From the NCBI GenBank assembly GCA_963813495.1, contig CAWEZC010000010.1, positions 496,001 to 560,000 on the forward strand: 64,000 nucleotides of DNA. The letters run 5' to 3'. Below are positions 13,062 to 21,125 of the stretch, piece by piece. Source of the DNA: JACVRW01 sp963813495 (lineage in GTDB: Bacteria; Actinomycetota; Thermoleophilia; Solirubrobacterales; Thermoleophilaceae). The position numbers and the translations under genes are program-made. The first letter of the stretch is position 1. Every line of letters starts with the position of its first letter. The notes under the pieces were generated by a model. The model was not told the DNA's origin, ran no database searches, and was given only the letters and a program-made list of their open reading frames with translations.

Positions 13062-14111
13062 GTGCCTCGCCTGTTGAACCCCCTTCTGCTGCTGCTCGGC
13101 CTGGCGCTCGCCGCGCCCGCGTCGGCGGCGGCCGCCCCGCCGGCGGAGCCCGACCCAGTCGACCATTCCCGTCCTGCGGCCCCCGACGGCACGCCCCTCT
13201 GCGCCGCATGGGTGCACGCGCGTCACACGGTCGAACGCGGCGGCCGCCGCTGGCCGACTTGGCACCCGCCGCGCGATCCCCGCTACCGCTGCGCCTTCGG
13301 GCACGAGCACGGTTCCAACCCGCGCGCCTTCGCCCACTTCGAGCGCACGGGCATGCCCGCCTTCGGGCCCACCGGCAGCCATGCCGGCAGCGACGAGCCT
13401 CACCCCGGCTTCAAGGTCTTCGTGGTCAACCGCGACCGCAAGGGGCTGGCCTGGATGGTCGTGCTCCATCAGGGCTCCGGCTCGCCCCGGCGGGGCAGCG
13501 TCCGCTTCCATTCACTCGAGGCCTGGCTGTTTCGCCGCCAGGGACGCCGGCTGGCGGCCCACACCCGGCACATGGCGGATTTCGGGGTGGCGGTGCGCAA
13601 CTGTCCGGGTGCAGAAATGGAAGCCAGTGCTCGCCTGCTGCCCAGCCCCGGCTGCGGGTCCGTCTACGAGGAATGGGACACCGCCTTCGACGTGGGCGGC
13701 GTGTTCGCCGGCCGCCCCGGCTTCGCGATCGACAATGCGATCACCCAATTCGACCCCGCCGACCCGGAGCGTGTGGTGTTCAACAAGCCGTTCGCCTGCG
13801 GCGACGCAGACCCGGCCGGCTGGGACTCGTACTGCAAGGGCGACAAGCGCACGGTCCTGCACCCCCGGTGGAGGCTGCGAAACCGCGGGCGCAGCCGCTT
13901 TCGCACCGACTCCTACGGCCGGCGTGCACCGAGCGGGTTGCTGCAGGTGGTCTCGAGGCGCATCCGGATCGACCAGTCGAGGGAGTGCTGCGGCGCTGAG
14001 AACGCGTTCGTGATGGAGCAGCCGAGCGACGGCGGCATCTACCGCGCCGGTCGCGGGCTCAACTCCAGGAACTTCGAGTTCCCCGGCTACTGCGTGCTGC
14101 GGGCCAACTAG
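13062..14111 (+). CDS. Secreted Cys-containing protein of unknown function
   Basis: 349 residues starting at GTG 13062. The N-terminus is a clear signal peptide (short basic head, Leu/Ala core, cleavage probably after ASA near residue 22). The mature part holds about ten Cys residues, suggesting disulfides outside the cell, and an HxH-rich early section (FGHEHGSNPRAFAHFE). I recognise no catalytic motif. A 12-bp palindrome, ACCCTGCAGGGT, lies at 13049-13060, one nt before the start codon. Base composition matches the neighbours. It follows nadA by 36 nt but has no evident link to NAD metabolism. Confidence 0.75.
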   Translation: MPRLLNPLLLLLGLALAAPASAAAAPPAEPDPVDHSRPAAPDGTPLCAAWVHARHTVERGGRRWPTWHPPRDPRYRCAFGHEHGSNPRAFAHFERTGMPAFGPTGSHAGSDEPHPGFKVFVVNRDRKGLAWMVVLHQGSGSPRRGSVRFHSLEAWLFRRQGRRLAAHTRHMADFGVAVRNCPGAEMEASARLLPSPGCGSVYEEWDTAFDVGGVFAGRPGFAIDNAITQFDPADPERVVFNKPFACGDADPAGWDSYCKGDKRTVLHPRWRLRNRGRSRFRTDSYGRRAPSGLLQVVSRRIRIDQSRECCGAENAFVMEQPSDGGIYRAGRGLNSRNFEFPGYCVLRAN

Positions 14112-14115
14112 ACCC

Positions 14116-14239
14116 TCAGGTGCGCCGAGCCAGCCAGACGATGCCCGCGATGAAGCTCAATCCGAACAGGGCACAGGCCAGGCTGAGCGTCTCATTGGGG
14201 TCGCCCTGGGGGACCCCATCTGTTCATCGTCTCGTTCAC
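14116..14239 (-). pseudogene. Small single-span membrane protein ORF, apparently frameshifted
   Basis: Downstream of the XRE regulator, a GTG at 14239 overlaps that gene's TGA. The frame begins with NETMNRWGPP but stops after 15 codons. The next frame carries NETLSLACALFG then a hydrophobic helix ending IVWLARRT and TGA at 14116-14118. Removing one C from the five-C run (minus-strand sense) near 14205 would join them into a protein of about 40 residues. XRE regulators followed by a tiny membrane protein are a common pairing. This could instead be chance; the hydrophobic tail is the main support. Confidence 0.4.
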
Positions 14240-14442
14240 CCTGTGTCTCCGTTGTCGGTTCGGAACATCTGCTCGACGCTGGTCTGGAAATAGCGCGCGA
14301 GGGCCAGCGCGAGCGGCAGCGAGGGGAGGTAGCGGCCGGTCTCGATCGCGTTGATCGTCTGTCGCGAGACCCCCATGGCCTCACCCAGCTCGCCCTGTGA
14401 GAGACCCTGCTGCGCACGCCGCGAGCGCACGTCGTTCTGCAT
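14236..14442 (-). CDS. Small XRE-family transcriptional regulator
   Basis: 68 residues from ATG 14442. The helix-turn-helix spans most of the protein: RSRRAQQGLSQGELGEAMGVSRQTINAIETGRYLPS. Short single-domain regulators of this type often repress themselves and a neighbouring membrane protein. ATG 14442 is preferred over an upstream in-frame ATG at 14478 because a TTGACA/TAACTT promoter fits with the start 7 nt after the -10 box, making a leaderless mRNA. The operator palindrome covers that -10 box. Confidence 0.85.
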   Translation of the reverse strand: MQNDVRSRRAQQGLSQGELGEAMGVSRQTINAIETGRYLPSLPLALALARYFQTSVEQMFRTDNGDTG

Positions 14443-14445
14443 TCG

Positions 14446-14479
14446 TGTCAAGTTAGCTTGACATCTCGTCGGTGTCAAG
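14446..14479 (-). promoter_or_regulatory. Promoter and operator of the XRE gene
   Basis: Minus strand: -35 TTGACA (14478-14473), 17-nt spacer, -10 TAACTT (14455-14450). The palindrome TGTCAAG-TTAG-CTTGACA (14446-14463) covers the -10, and a further TGTCAAG half-site lies at 14473-14479, 27 bp from the first. This fits autorepression; the plus-strand RibD-like gene could be affected too. Confidence 0.75.
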
Positions 14480-14513
14480 CACCCTTTACAGGCTCGCCTC
14501 TAGGCTGGCGGGC

Positions 14514-15248
14514 GTGCAGCTCCTCCTTCCCGAACGACGGCCCACCTCGCCCGAGGAACTCGCCTCCCAGCTGCGGCTCGGCGAGCTGGCCCCGGCCGGG
14601 CGGCCGTACCTGGGCGTCAACATGGTCTCCTCACTCGACGGCAAGGCGACGCTGGACTGGCGCACCCAGGGGCTCTCGACGGACCTCGACCGGCGGCTTT
14701 TTCACCACCTGCGCACGCAGGCCGACGCCGTGATGGTGGGCGCCGGCACCGTGCGCACCGAGCGCTACGGCCGCATGACCAAGAACGACGAGCTGCGCGA
14801 GAAGCGCGTGGCCGAGGGGCTCGCTCCAGAGCCGCTCGCCGTGATCGTGAGCGCCCGCCTCGACCTTCCGCCCGACCTGCCGGTCCTGACCGAGCCCGAG
14901 CAGCCGGTCCTGATCGCCACGGCCTCCGAGGAAAGCGTGCCCGGCGTGGGCGACCACGTCCAGTACGCACGCTTCAGTGACGACCTGCCCAAGCTGATGA
15001 CCCACCTCGCCGATCGGTACGGGGTGCGCTCGGTCTTGACCGAGGGCGGGCCGACGCTCAACTCCTATCTGCTGGCCGCCGGGCTGGTGGACGAATTGTT
15101 CCTGACTCTCAATCCCAAGCTCGCGGGCGGCGCCGCTGCGCTCACCATCGTGGCCGGACGGGTGCTGGTGGAGCCCGCGGAGCTCGACCTGGTTTCCCTG
15201 GCCGAGGGCGACGGAGACCTCTTCACGCGCTGGCGCGTGCGTCGCTGA
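14514..15248 (+). CDS. RibD C-terminal / dihydrofolate-reductase-fold protein
   Basis: 244 residues from GTG 14514. The fold is the reductase half of RibD: VNMVSSLDGKATL near the N-terminus, ADAVMVGAGTVRTERYG in the middle, and VLTEGGPTLNSYLLAAGLVDELFLTLNPKLAGG towards the end. In riboflavin synthesis this domain reduces the ribosyl group using NADPH. As a stand-alone protein without a deaminase domain and outside a rib operon, it may reduce another pteridine-like substrate. TAGGCT at 14501-14506 ends 7 nt before GTG, supporting this start over an upstream one at 14472 that overlaps the XRE operator. Confidence 0.82.
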   Translation: MQLLLPERRPTSPEELASQLRLGELAPAGRPYLGVNMVSSLDGKATLDWRTQGLSTDLDRRLFHHLRTQADAVMVGAGTVRTERYGRMTKNDELREKRVAEGLAPEPLAVIVSARLDLPPDLPVLTEPEQPVLIATASEESVPGVGDHVQYARFSDDLPKLMTHLADRYGVRSVLTEGGPTLNSYLLAAGLVDELFLTLNPKLAGGAAALTIVAGRVLVEPAELDLVSLAEGDGDLFTRWRVRR

Positions 15249-15314
15249 GACGCTGCAGAAACGCTTGCAGGCATCGCGTCTGTGCAGGCCTTTCCGCTAG
15301 AACTGGCCGTCCGC

Positions 15315-16139
15315 ATGGCCACCGCTACGAGACGGCCCGTCGCCGTAAAGAGCAAGCCCCCTGCCGCCCCCACGGCCGACGTGGCCGTGGTCGAGTTCGA
15401 CAACGTCACCAAGGTGTACGACGGCGGCTCGGTGGCCGTCGACCAGGCTTCGATGCGCATAGGCCGCGGCGAGTTCGTGTTCCTCGTAGGTCCCACGGGC
15501 TGCGGCAAGTCGACCTGCATCCGGCTGCTGCAGAAGGAGATCGAGCCCTCCAAGGGCAGCATCTCCATCGCCGGCCGCTCGCTGGGCGAGATACCGCGCA
15601 GCCGGCTGCCCTACCTGCGCCGCAACATCGGCGTGGTCTTCCAGGACTACAAGCTGCTGCCCAACCGCACGGTGTACGACAACGTGGCCTACTCGCTGCT
15701 GGTGATCGGCGAGTCGCGCCAGGAGATCCGCCGCAAGGTGCCGGACATCCTGCGCCTGGTCGGGCTCTCGACCAAGCTGCACAACTTCCCCGACGAGCTG
15801 TCGGGCGGCGAGCAGCAGCGCGTGTCGATCGCGCGGGCGTTCGTCAACCATCCGCCGCTGCTGCTGGCCGACGAGCCCACCGGCAACCTCGACCCCGAGA
15901 CCTCGATCGGGATCATGCAGCTGATTTACCGCATCAACCGCACCGGCACGACGGTGGTGGTGGCCACCCACGACAAGGAGATGGTGGACAAGATGCGCCG
16001 GCGCGTGATCGAGCTGCGCGACGGCCGCATCATTCGCGACGAGCTCTCCGGCCTCTACCGCCCGGACGAGTCCACCACCGAGTTCGCGGTGCGCCTGCGC
16101 GGCGAGCTCGGCGTGGGCGCCGAAGGGCATCCGAACTAG
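15315..16139 (+). CDS. ftsE: Cell division ATP-binding protein FtsE
   Basis: 274 residues from ATG 15315; a GTG at 15282 is an alternative, but TAGAAC at 15298-15303 fits a -10 box for the later start. Walker A is GPTGCGKST, signature LSGGEQQRVSIARA, Walker B LLLADEPTGNLD. FtsE pairs with FtsX to transmit ATP-driven changes to peptidoglycan hydrolases at the septum. An Ala/Pro-rich N-terminal extension of about 25 residues and a C-terminal tail beyond the ATPase core are present. ftsX begins 4 nt after the stop. Confidence 0.95.
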   Translation: MATATRRPVAVKSKPPAAPTADVAVVEFDNVTKVYDGGSVAVDQASMRIGRGEFVFLVGPTGCGKSTCIRLLQKEIEPSKGSISIAGRSLGEIPRSRLPYLRRNIGVVFQDYKLLPNRTVYDNVAYSLLVIGESRQEIRRKVPDILRLVGLSTKLHNFPDELSGGEQQRVSIARAFVNHPPLLLADEPTGNLDPETSIGIMQLIYRINRTGTTVVVATHDKEMVDKMRRRVIELRDGRIIRDELSGLYRPDESTTEFAVRLRGELGVGAEGHPN

Positions 16140-16142
16140 CCG

Positions 16143-17033
16143 ATGCGCTGGGGCTTCTTCGTCAAGGAGGCGCTGCGCGGCCTGCGCCGCAGCTCGGCTC
16201 CCGCGCTGGCGGCGCTGCTCACGGTACTGCTCACCGCGCTCGTGCTCGGCGTGTTCATCCCGATCGTGCAGGCCACCACTGGCACCGCCAACGAGGTGCG
16301 CAGCCGCGTGGCCGTGGACGTCTACGTCCAGGACTCGGCCACTCAGGCGGAGACCAAGGAGCTGGCCACCGCGCTGCGCGACACCGGCAACGTCAAGACG
16401 GTGGAGTACATCTCGAAGGCCGACGCGCTGGCGCGGGCCAAGGAAAAGAACCCGGAGGCCTTCAGGGAGGGCGCCGAGCTGCTGGGCTCGAACCCGCTGC
16501 CGGCCTCCTTCAGGGTGACCCCGGAGGATCCGGACAAGCTCGACCAGATCGTGCAGCGCCTGGAGTCGGGCAGCGGGCCGCAGCTCGCCGCCATCGACGA
16601 GGTGCGTGAGCGCGAGGAGGACACAGCGGAGATTCTCTCCGCCACCGGGCTCGTCAAGGCGCTCACCGCGGGCTTGGCGGTGCTGCTGGTGTTTGCCTCG
16701 ATCGCATTGATCGCCAACACCATCCGGCTGTCGGTGTTCGCCCGGCGGCGCGAGGTCGAGGTCATGAAGCTCGTGGGAGCCACCAACTGGTTCATCCGCT
16801 GGCCCTTCGTGATCGAGGGAGTGATCGTGGGCTTCTTCGGCGGCCTGCTGGCCGTGCTGCTGCTGACCATCACCAAGGAGACCTTCATCGACCCTCTGTC
16901 CGAGCGCTTCGAGCTGCTCGCGGCGCCGGAGACGATCGACTTCCCGCTGCTCATCGTGGTGCTGATGGTCTCCTGCATCGCGGTCTCTGCCATCGGCAGC
17001 GGCATCACGCTGCGCCGCTTCCTGCGGGTCTGA
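16143..17033 (+). CDS. ftsX: Cell division protein FtsX (permease-like)
   Basis: 296 residues. An N-terminal span is followed by an extracytoplasmic loop of about 130 residues, including the FtsX signature around SKADALARAKEKNPEAF and NPLPASFRV, then three C-terminal spans with the FtsX-type segment RREVEVMKLVGATNWFIRWPF. It anchors FtsE and relays its cycle across the membrane. It is transcribed directly after ftsE, as in most Gram-positive bacteria. No ribosome site is obvious, which fits coupling to ftsE. Confidence 0.95.
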   Translation: MRWGFFVKEALRGLRRSSAPALAALLTVLLTALVLGVFIPIVQATTGTANEVRSRVAVDVYVQDSATQAETKELATALRDTGNVKTVEYISKADALARAKEKNPEAFREGAELLGSNPLPASFRVTPEDPDKLDQIVQRLESGSGPQLAAIDEVREREEDTAEILSATGLVKALTAGLAVLLVFASIALIANTIRLSVFARRREVEVMKLVGATNWFIRWPFVIEGVIVGFFGGLLAVLLLTITKETFIDPLSERFELLAAPETIDFPLLIVVLMVSCIAVSAIGSGITLRRFLRV

Positions 17034-17113
17034 GTCCCCTTTGAGGCGTACCAGCCCGGCTCGGCCGGCTGCGCACGATGCTTTAGGGACCCTTTCGGAC
17101 CGCCACTAACCTC

Positions 17114-18295
17114 ATGGGTCGGATGAATTCGGCCCGTTCGGCAATCGTGGCTTTCCTGTGCGCGGTTTTCGCGCTTTTCGTCGGCATCTGGCTCGGCGGG
17201 CACCCGGAGAGGCTGCCCGGTCCCATCCAGGACGCCCTGGTGGAAGAGGACCAGGCGCTTCGCGCCGAGGTGATCGACTCGATCGAGGACAACTTCTACA
17301 AGAGCGTGGACGAGGAGAGGCTCGACGACGCCTCCCTCAAGGGCATCGTCGAGTCGCTCAACGACCCGTTCTCCCACTACCTCACTCCGAGGGAGGCGGC
17401 CCAGTTCAACGAGTCGGTGAGCGGGCAGTTCGAGGGCGTGGGCATGAACGTGGAGGAGGACCAGCGCGGCCTCAAGGTGCTGCGCGTGTTCGACAAGTCC
17501 CCGGCGGAACAGGCGGGCATCCGCCGCGGCGATCTGATCGTCGCGGTGGACGGGAGGTCGCTGGCGGGTGTCAACAGCGACGTCGCCACCAGCCGCATCA
17601 AGGGACCGTCGGGCACCAGCGTGCAGCTGCGGGTGCTGAGCCCCGGGGACGACGCCACACGCCAGGTACGCGTCAAGCGCGAGCAGATCGAGGTGCCCGT
17701 GGCCACCGGCCGTGTCGTGGAGCGGGACGGCAAGAAGCTGGGCGTGGTCGAGCTCACGGGCTTCAGCGCCGGCGCCCACGGCCTGCTGCGACGCGAGGTG
17801 GACCGGCTTCTCGAGCAGGGCGCCGAGGGCATCGTGCTCGACCTGCGCGGCAACGGCGGAGGCCTGCTGTCGGAGGCAGTGCTCGTGTCCAGCATCTTCA
17901 TCGAGGACGGTGAGATCGTGTCCGTGCGCGGCCGTTCGCGCTCGGAGCGCAGCAACGAAGCCCAGGGCGACGCGATCGACGAGGACGTCCCGGTGGTGGT
18001 CCTGGTGGACGGCGGCAGCGCGAGCGCATCGGAGATCGTGACCGGCGCGCTGCGCGACCGCGACCGCGGGACGGTGGTGGGCACGCGCACTTTCGGCAAG
18101 GGCCTGGTTCAGGAGGTTCAGCGGCTGTCCAACGGCGGCGTGCTCGACCTGACCGTGGCCAACTACTACCTGCCCGGGGGCAACACGATCACCAAGGCGG
18201 GAATCAAGCCCCAGGTCCGGGCCGAGGATGATCCCGAGACCGACCGCGACGAGGCGCTGCCGATCGCGCTCGAAACGCTGCTGCAGGAGCAGTGA
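17114..18295 (+). CDS. C-terminal processing peptidase CtpA-like (S41 family)
   Basis: 393 residues. A single N-terminal membrane anchor (about 10-30), a PDZ domain (about 105-190; GVGMNVEEDQRGLKV, SPAEQAGIRRGDLIVAVDG), then the S41 core with nucleophile Ser in GGSASASEI and general base Lys in TFGKGLVQ. Such proteases trim or degrade envelope proteins and peptidoglycan hydrolases outside the cell, which fits the FtsEX neighbourhood. The next gene, rnr, starts within its last codons (4-nt overlap). Confidence 0.93.
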   Translation: MGRMNSARSAIVAFLCAVFALFVGIWLGGHPERLPGPIQDALVEEDQALRAEVIDSIEDNFYKSVDEERLDDASLKGIVESLNDPFSHYLTPREAAQFNESVSGQFEGVGMNVEEDQRGLKVLRVFDKSPAEQAGIRRGDLIVAVDGRSLAGVNSDVATSRIKGPSGTSVQLRVLSPGDDATRQVRVKREQIEVPVATGRVVERDGKKLGVVELTGFSAGAHGLLRREVDRLLEQGAEGIVLDLRGNGGGLLSEAVLVSSIFIEDGEIVSVRGRSRSERSNEAQGDAIDEDVPVVVLVDGGSASASEIVTGALRDRDRGTVVGTRTFGKGLVQEVQRLSNGGVLDLTVANYYLPGGNTITKAGIKPQVRAEDDPETDRDEALPIALETLLQEQ

Positions 18296-20007
18296 GCACC
18301 CCGGTCGCACGGCGACCCGAGCAACCGCTCGTCGCCGTACTCGAGAAGCGCGGCCGCTTCCTGGTCGGCGAGCCGCTGTTCGGACGCGGCCCTCGCACCG
18401 CCGTCGAGGCGCGCGGCGCCGGTCACGGCGACCTCGTCCTCGTGGGCTCGGGTAAGCGCGGGGCGCGCGTGATCCGCACGCTCGGGCGTCCCGACCGCGC
18501 CCGCGACGTGCTCGAGGGCCTGATGCTCGACCGCAACCTGTCGCGCAGCTACCCGCGCTCGGCGGAAGCCGAGGCCGAGCACGCGATCGGCGAGCCTTAC
18601 GCGGCCGATGCCCGGGTCGACCTGACCGCCCTGCCGACGTTCACGATCGACCCGGTTGACGCCAAGGACTTCGACGACGCCATCTCCGCCCGGCGTGAGG
18701 ACGGATACATCCGCGTGTGGGTGCACATCGCCGACGTAACCGCCTACCTGAGGCCCGGCGGGCCGCTCGACGGCGAGGCGTTCCGGCGCGGCACCAGCGT
18801 GTACGTGCCTGGAGCGGTGGAGCCGATGCTGCCCGAGGCGCTCTCCAACCGGGCCAGCTCGCTGCGGCCGCAGGAGGAGAAGCTGGCCGTGACGGTCGAA
18901 CTCGAGATGCACGGCAGCGAGGCTCGCAACGTGGTCTTCCACCGCTCGCGCATCGTCAACGACCGCCGGCTCACCTACGAGGAGGTGGACGAGATCTTCG
19001 CCGGCCGCGCTCGCGCCGAGGATCCATGGGCCGAGCCGCTGGCCGTCGCGCGTGAGGTCGCGGCGACTCTGCGGGCCAAGCGTGACTCGCTCGAGCTCGG
19101 CCTGCCCGAGCCGTCCTTCGACTTCGATTCCGAGGGCAACGTCACGGGCGTACGCCACGAGGGCGCGCAGACCGAGTCGCATTCGCTGATCGAGCAGCTG
19201 ATGATCCTGGCCAACGAGCTGGTGGCCGGCTACCTGGCGGGCCGCAAGCTGCCCACCCTCTACCGGGTGCACGAGCGCCCGGAGCCGAGCTCGGTCGCCT
19301 TTCTGATCGACCAGCTCGCCAGCCTCGACATTCCCACCCCGCCGGCACCCAAGAACATCACGCCTCAGCAGGCGGCCGACCTGTCGGCCGAGATCTCACG
19401 CATCGTGGCGCGCGAGTCGGGCGGCCGGACGGCCTACGGCATCCTGGTCCTGCGCTCGCTCAAGCAGGCCTCTTACTCGCCGCGCAACCTCGGCCACGCC
19501 GGCCTGGCCAGCCCGCGCTATTGCCATTTCACCTCGCCGATCCGGCGCTATCCCGACGTGATCGCACACCGCGCCCTGCTCCAGGGTCTCGGAATCGACC
19601 ACGCCGCCACGCCGGCCCACGACCTGGACGACGCCGCGGTCCTCACCTCCGCCACCGAACGCGCCGGAATGCAGGTCGAGCGGGCGGCCGACGACGTCTG
19701 CCTGGCCTTCCTGCTCGAGCGCGTGCTCTCGGAGTTCGATCCGGGGCTGCCGCCGGTCTTCGAGGGCGAGGTGGTGGGCCTGATCGAGAAGGGCGCGTTC
19801 ATCCGTTTCGGCGAGGAGGGCTTCGAGGGCATGCTGCCCGTGCGCCGGCTGCGCGGCTGGTGGCTGCTCAACGAGCTCGGGACCGCCCTGGAGGCCGAGG
19901 GCTCGGGGCGGCGGCTGCGCCTGGGCGAGTCGGTGCAGGTGGTGGTCGACCGGGTGGAGACCGCCCGTGGCAGGGTGGATCTCTCTCCCGCGGGTGCATA
20001 CTCGTAG
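18292..20007 (+). CDS. rnr: RNase R / RNase II family 3'-5' exoribonuclease
   Basis: 571 residues starting GTG 18292 in a GTGA overlap with the ctpA-like stop. The RNB catalytic motif TIDPVDAKDFDDAIS begins near residue 118, giving the Asp cluster that binds Mg. HFTSPIRRYPDV marks the central active channel. A C-terminal S1 domain (about 495-565; EGEVVGLIEKGAFIRFGEEGFEGMLPVRRL) binds RNA. It is shorter than E. coli RNase R because the N-terminal cold-shock domains are reduced. RNase R degrades structured and non-stop mRNAs and acts with tmRNA-SmpB, encoded nearby. Confidence 0.93.
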   Translation: MSTPVARRPEQPLVAVLEKRGRFLVGEPLFGRGPRTAVEARGAGHGDLVLVGSGKRGARVIRTLGRPDRARDVLEGLMLDRNLSRSYPRSAEAEAEHAIGEPYAADARVDLTALPTFTIDPVDAKDFDDAISARREDGYIRVWVHIADVTAYLRPGGPLDGEAFRRGTSVYVPGAVEPMLPEALSNRASSLRPQEEKLAVTVELEMHGSEARNVVFHRSRIVNDRRLTYEEVDEIFAGRARAEDPWAEPLAVAREVAATLRAKRDSLELGLPEPSFDFDSEGNVTGVRHEGAQTESHSLIEQLMILANELVAGYLAGRKLPTLYRVHERPEPSSVAFLIDQLASLDIPTPPAPKNITPQQAADLSAEISRIVARESGGRTAYGILVLRSLKQASYSPRNLGHAGLASPRYCHFTSPIRRYPDVIAHRALLQGLGIDHAATPAHDLDDAAVLTSATERAGMQVERAADDVCLAFLLERVLSEFDPGLPPVFEGEVVGLIEKGAFIRFGEEGFEGMLPVRRLRGWWLLNELGTALEAEGSGRRLRLGESVQVVVDRVETARGRVDLSPAGAYS

Positions 20008-20010
20008 GCG

Positions 20011-20484
20011 ATGGCCAAGAAGCGCAAGCGCAAGGCGGCCGCAGGTGACGTGGCCACCAACCGGCAGGCGGGCTTCCGCTACAACCTGCTGGAGAAGGTC
20101 GAGGCGGGGATCGTCCTGCAGGGCTCGGAGGTCAAGTCCGTGCGCAGCGGCGGCGTCCAGATGAAGGACGCCTACGCCGAGGTGCGGGACGGCGAGGTCT
20201 GGCTGCAGAACATGCACATCGCGCCCTACGGGCCGGCTCGCGAGGGCCATGAGCCCGAGCGGCCCCGCAAACTGCTCCTGCACCGGCGTGAGATCGAGCG
20301 CCTGATCGGCAAGACCGCCGAGAAGGGCCTGACCCTCGTTCCCACCCGCCTTTACTTCAACGGCTCGCGCGCCAAGGTCGAGCTGGCGGTGGCCAAGGGC
20401 AAGGAGATGCACGACAAGCGCCGCTCGATCAAGGACCGCGAGCAGAAGCGCGAGATGGAGCGAGCGATCTCGGAGCGCTATTGA
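20011..20484 (+). CDS. smpB: SsrA-binding protein SmpB
   Basis: 157 residues, normal size. Motifs: NRQAGFRYNLLEKVEAGIVLQGSEVKS near the N-terminus spread over the beta-barrel, MKDAYAEV, HIAPY, and RPRKLLLHRREIERL. The Lys/Arg-rich C-terminal tail (KRRSIKDREQKREMERA) enters the empty mRNA channel during rescue. SmpB carries tmRNA into stalled ribosomes; ssrA is 5.3 kb downstream. ATG 20011 follows the rnr stop by 3 nt, so rnr and smpB are cotranscribed. Confidence 0.97.
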   Translation: MAKKRKRKAAAGDVATNRQAGFRYNLLEKVEAGIVLQGSEVKSVRSGGVQMKDAYAEVRDGEVWLQNMHIAPYGPAREGHEPERPRKLLLHRREIERLIGKTAEKGLTLVPTRLYFNGSRAKVELAVAKGKEMHDKRRSIKDREQKREMERAISERY

Positions 20485-21125
20485 GCTGGACCGGCCAGGC
20501 CGTCCTGTTCGACCTCGACGGCGTGCTGGTCGACTCGATGGCGGCCGTGGAGAGAACCTGGCTGCGCTGGGCTGAGCGCCACGGCCTGGACCCGCAGGCG
20601 GTGCTGCCCAGCGTGCACGACGGACCGGCGCGCGAGAACGTCGCCCGGCTCGCTCCGGCACTCGACGCCGAGGCGGAGGCGGAGGCGATCGACGGTGAGC
20701 AGGCCGGGGACACCGACGGCGTGATCGCGCTGCCCGGTGCGGTCGAGCTGACGGCGGCGCTGCCGCCGGAGCGCTGGGCGGTGGTCACCTCCGCCAACAG
20801 CCGCCTGGCCCTGTCGCGGCTCGGGGCCGCCGGCATCCCGCGGCCCCGGGTGCTGATCACGATCGACGACGTGGACCGCGGCAAGCCGGCCCCGGACGGG
20901 TACACGGCCGCCGCGCGCGTGCTCGCCGTCTCGCCCCGGGACTGCCTGGTGGTGGAGAACGCGCCATCGGGTGTCGAGTCGGGACGCGCGGCCGGGGCGA
21001 CCGTGATCGGGCTGCTCACCAGCCACGGCGCCGGCGAGCTGTCGCGCGCGCACATGACGGCCGCGGACCTCGCCGCCGCACAGCTGGTGTCGAGCGATCC
21101 CCTGCGGCTCGAGCTCAGCGGCTGA
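20481..21125 (+). CDS. HAD-superfamily sugar-phosphatase-like hydrolase
   Basis: 214 residues, starting at a TTG that overlaps the smpB stop. HAD motif I is FDLDGVLVDS, motif II VVTSANS, motif III KPAPDGY and motif IV VENAPSG. This is the beta-phosphoglucomutase/phosphatase branch, close to small sugar-phosphate phosphatases; the substrate cannot be told. It is the last gene of the ftsEX-smpB run and overlaps the convergent nagA by 11 nt. Confidence 0.88.
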   Translation: MSWTGQAVLFDLDGVLVDSMAAVERTWLRWAERHGLDPQAVLPSVHDGPARENVARLAPALDAEAEAEAIDGEQAGDTDGVIALPGAVELTAALPPERWAVVTSANSRLALSRLGAAGIPRPRVLITIDDVDRGKPAPDGYTAAARVLAVSPRDCLVVENAPSGVESGRAAGATVIGLLTSHGAGELSRAHMTAADLAAAQLVSSDPLRLELSG

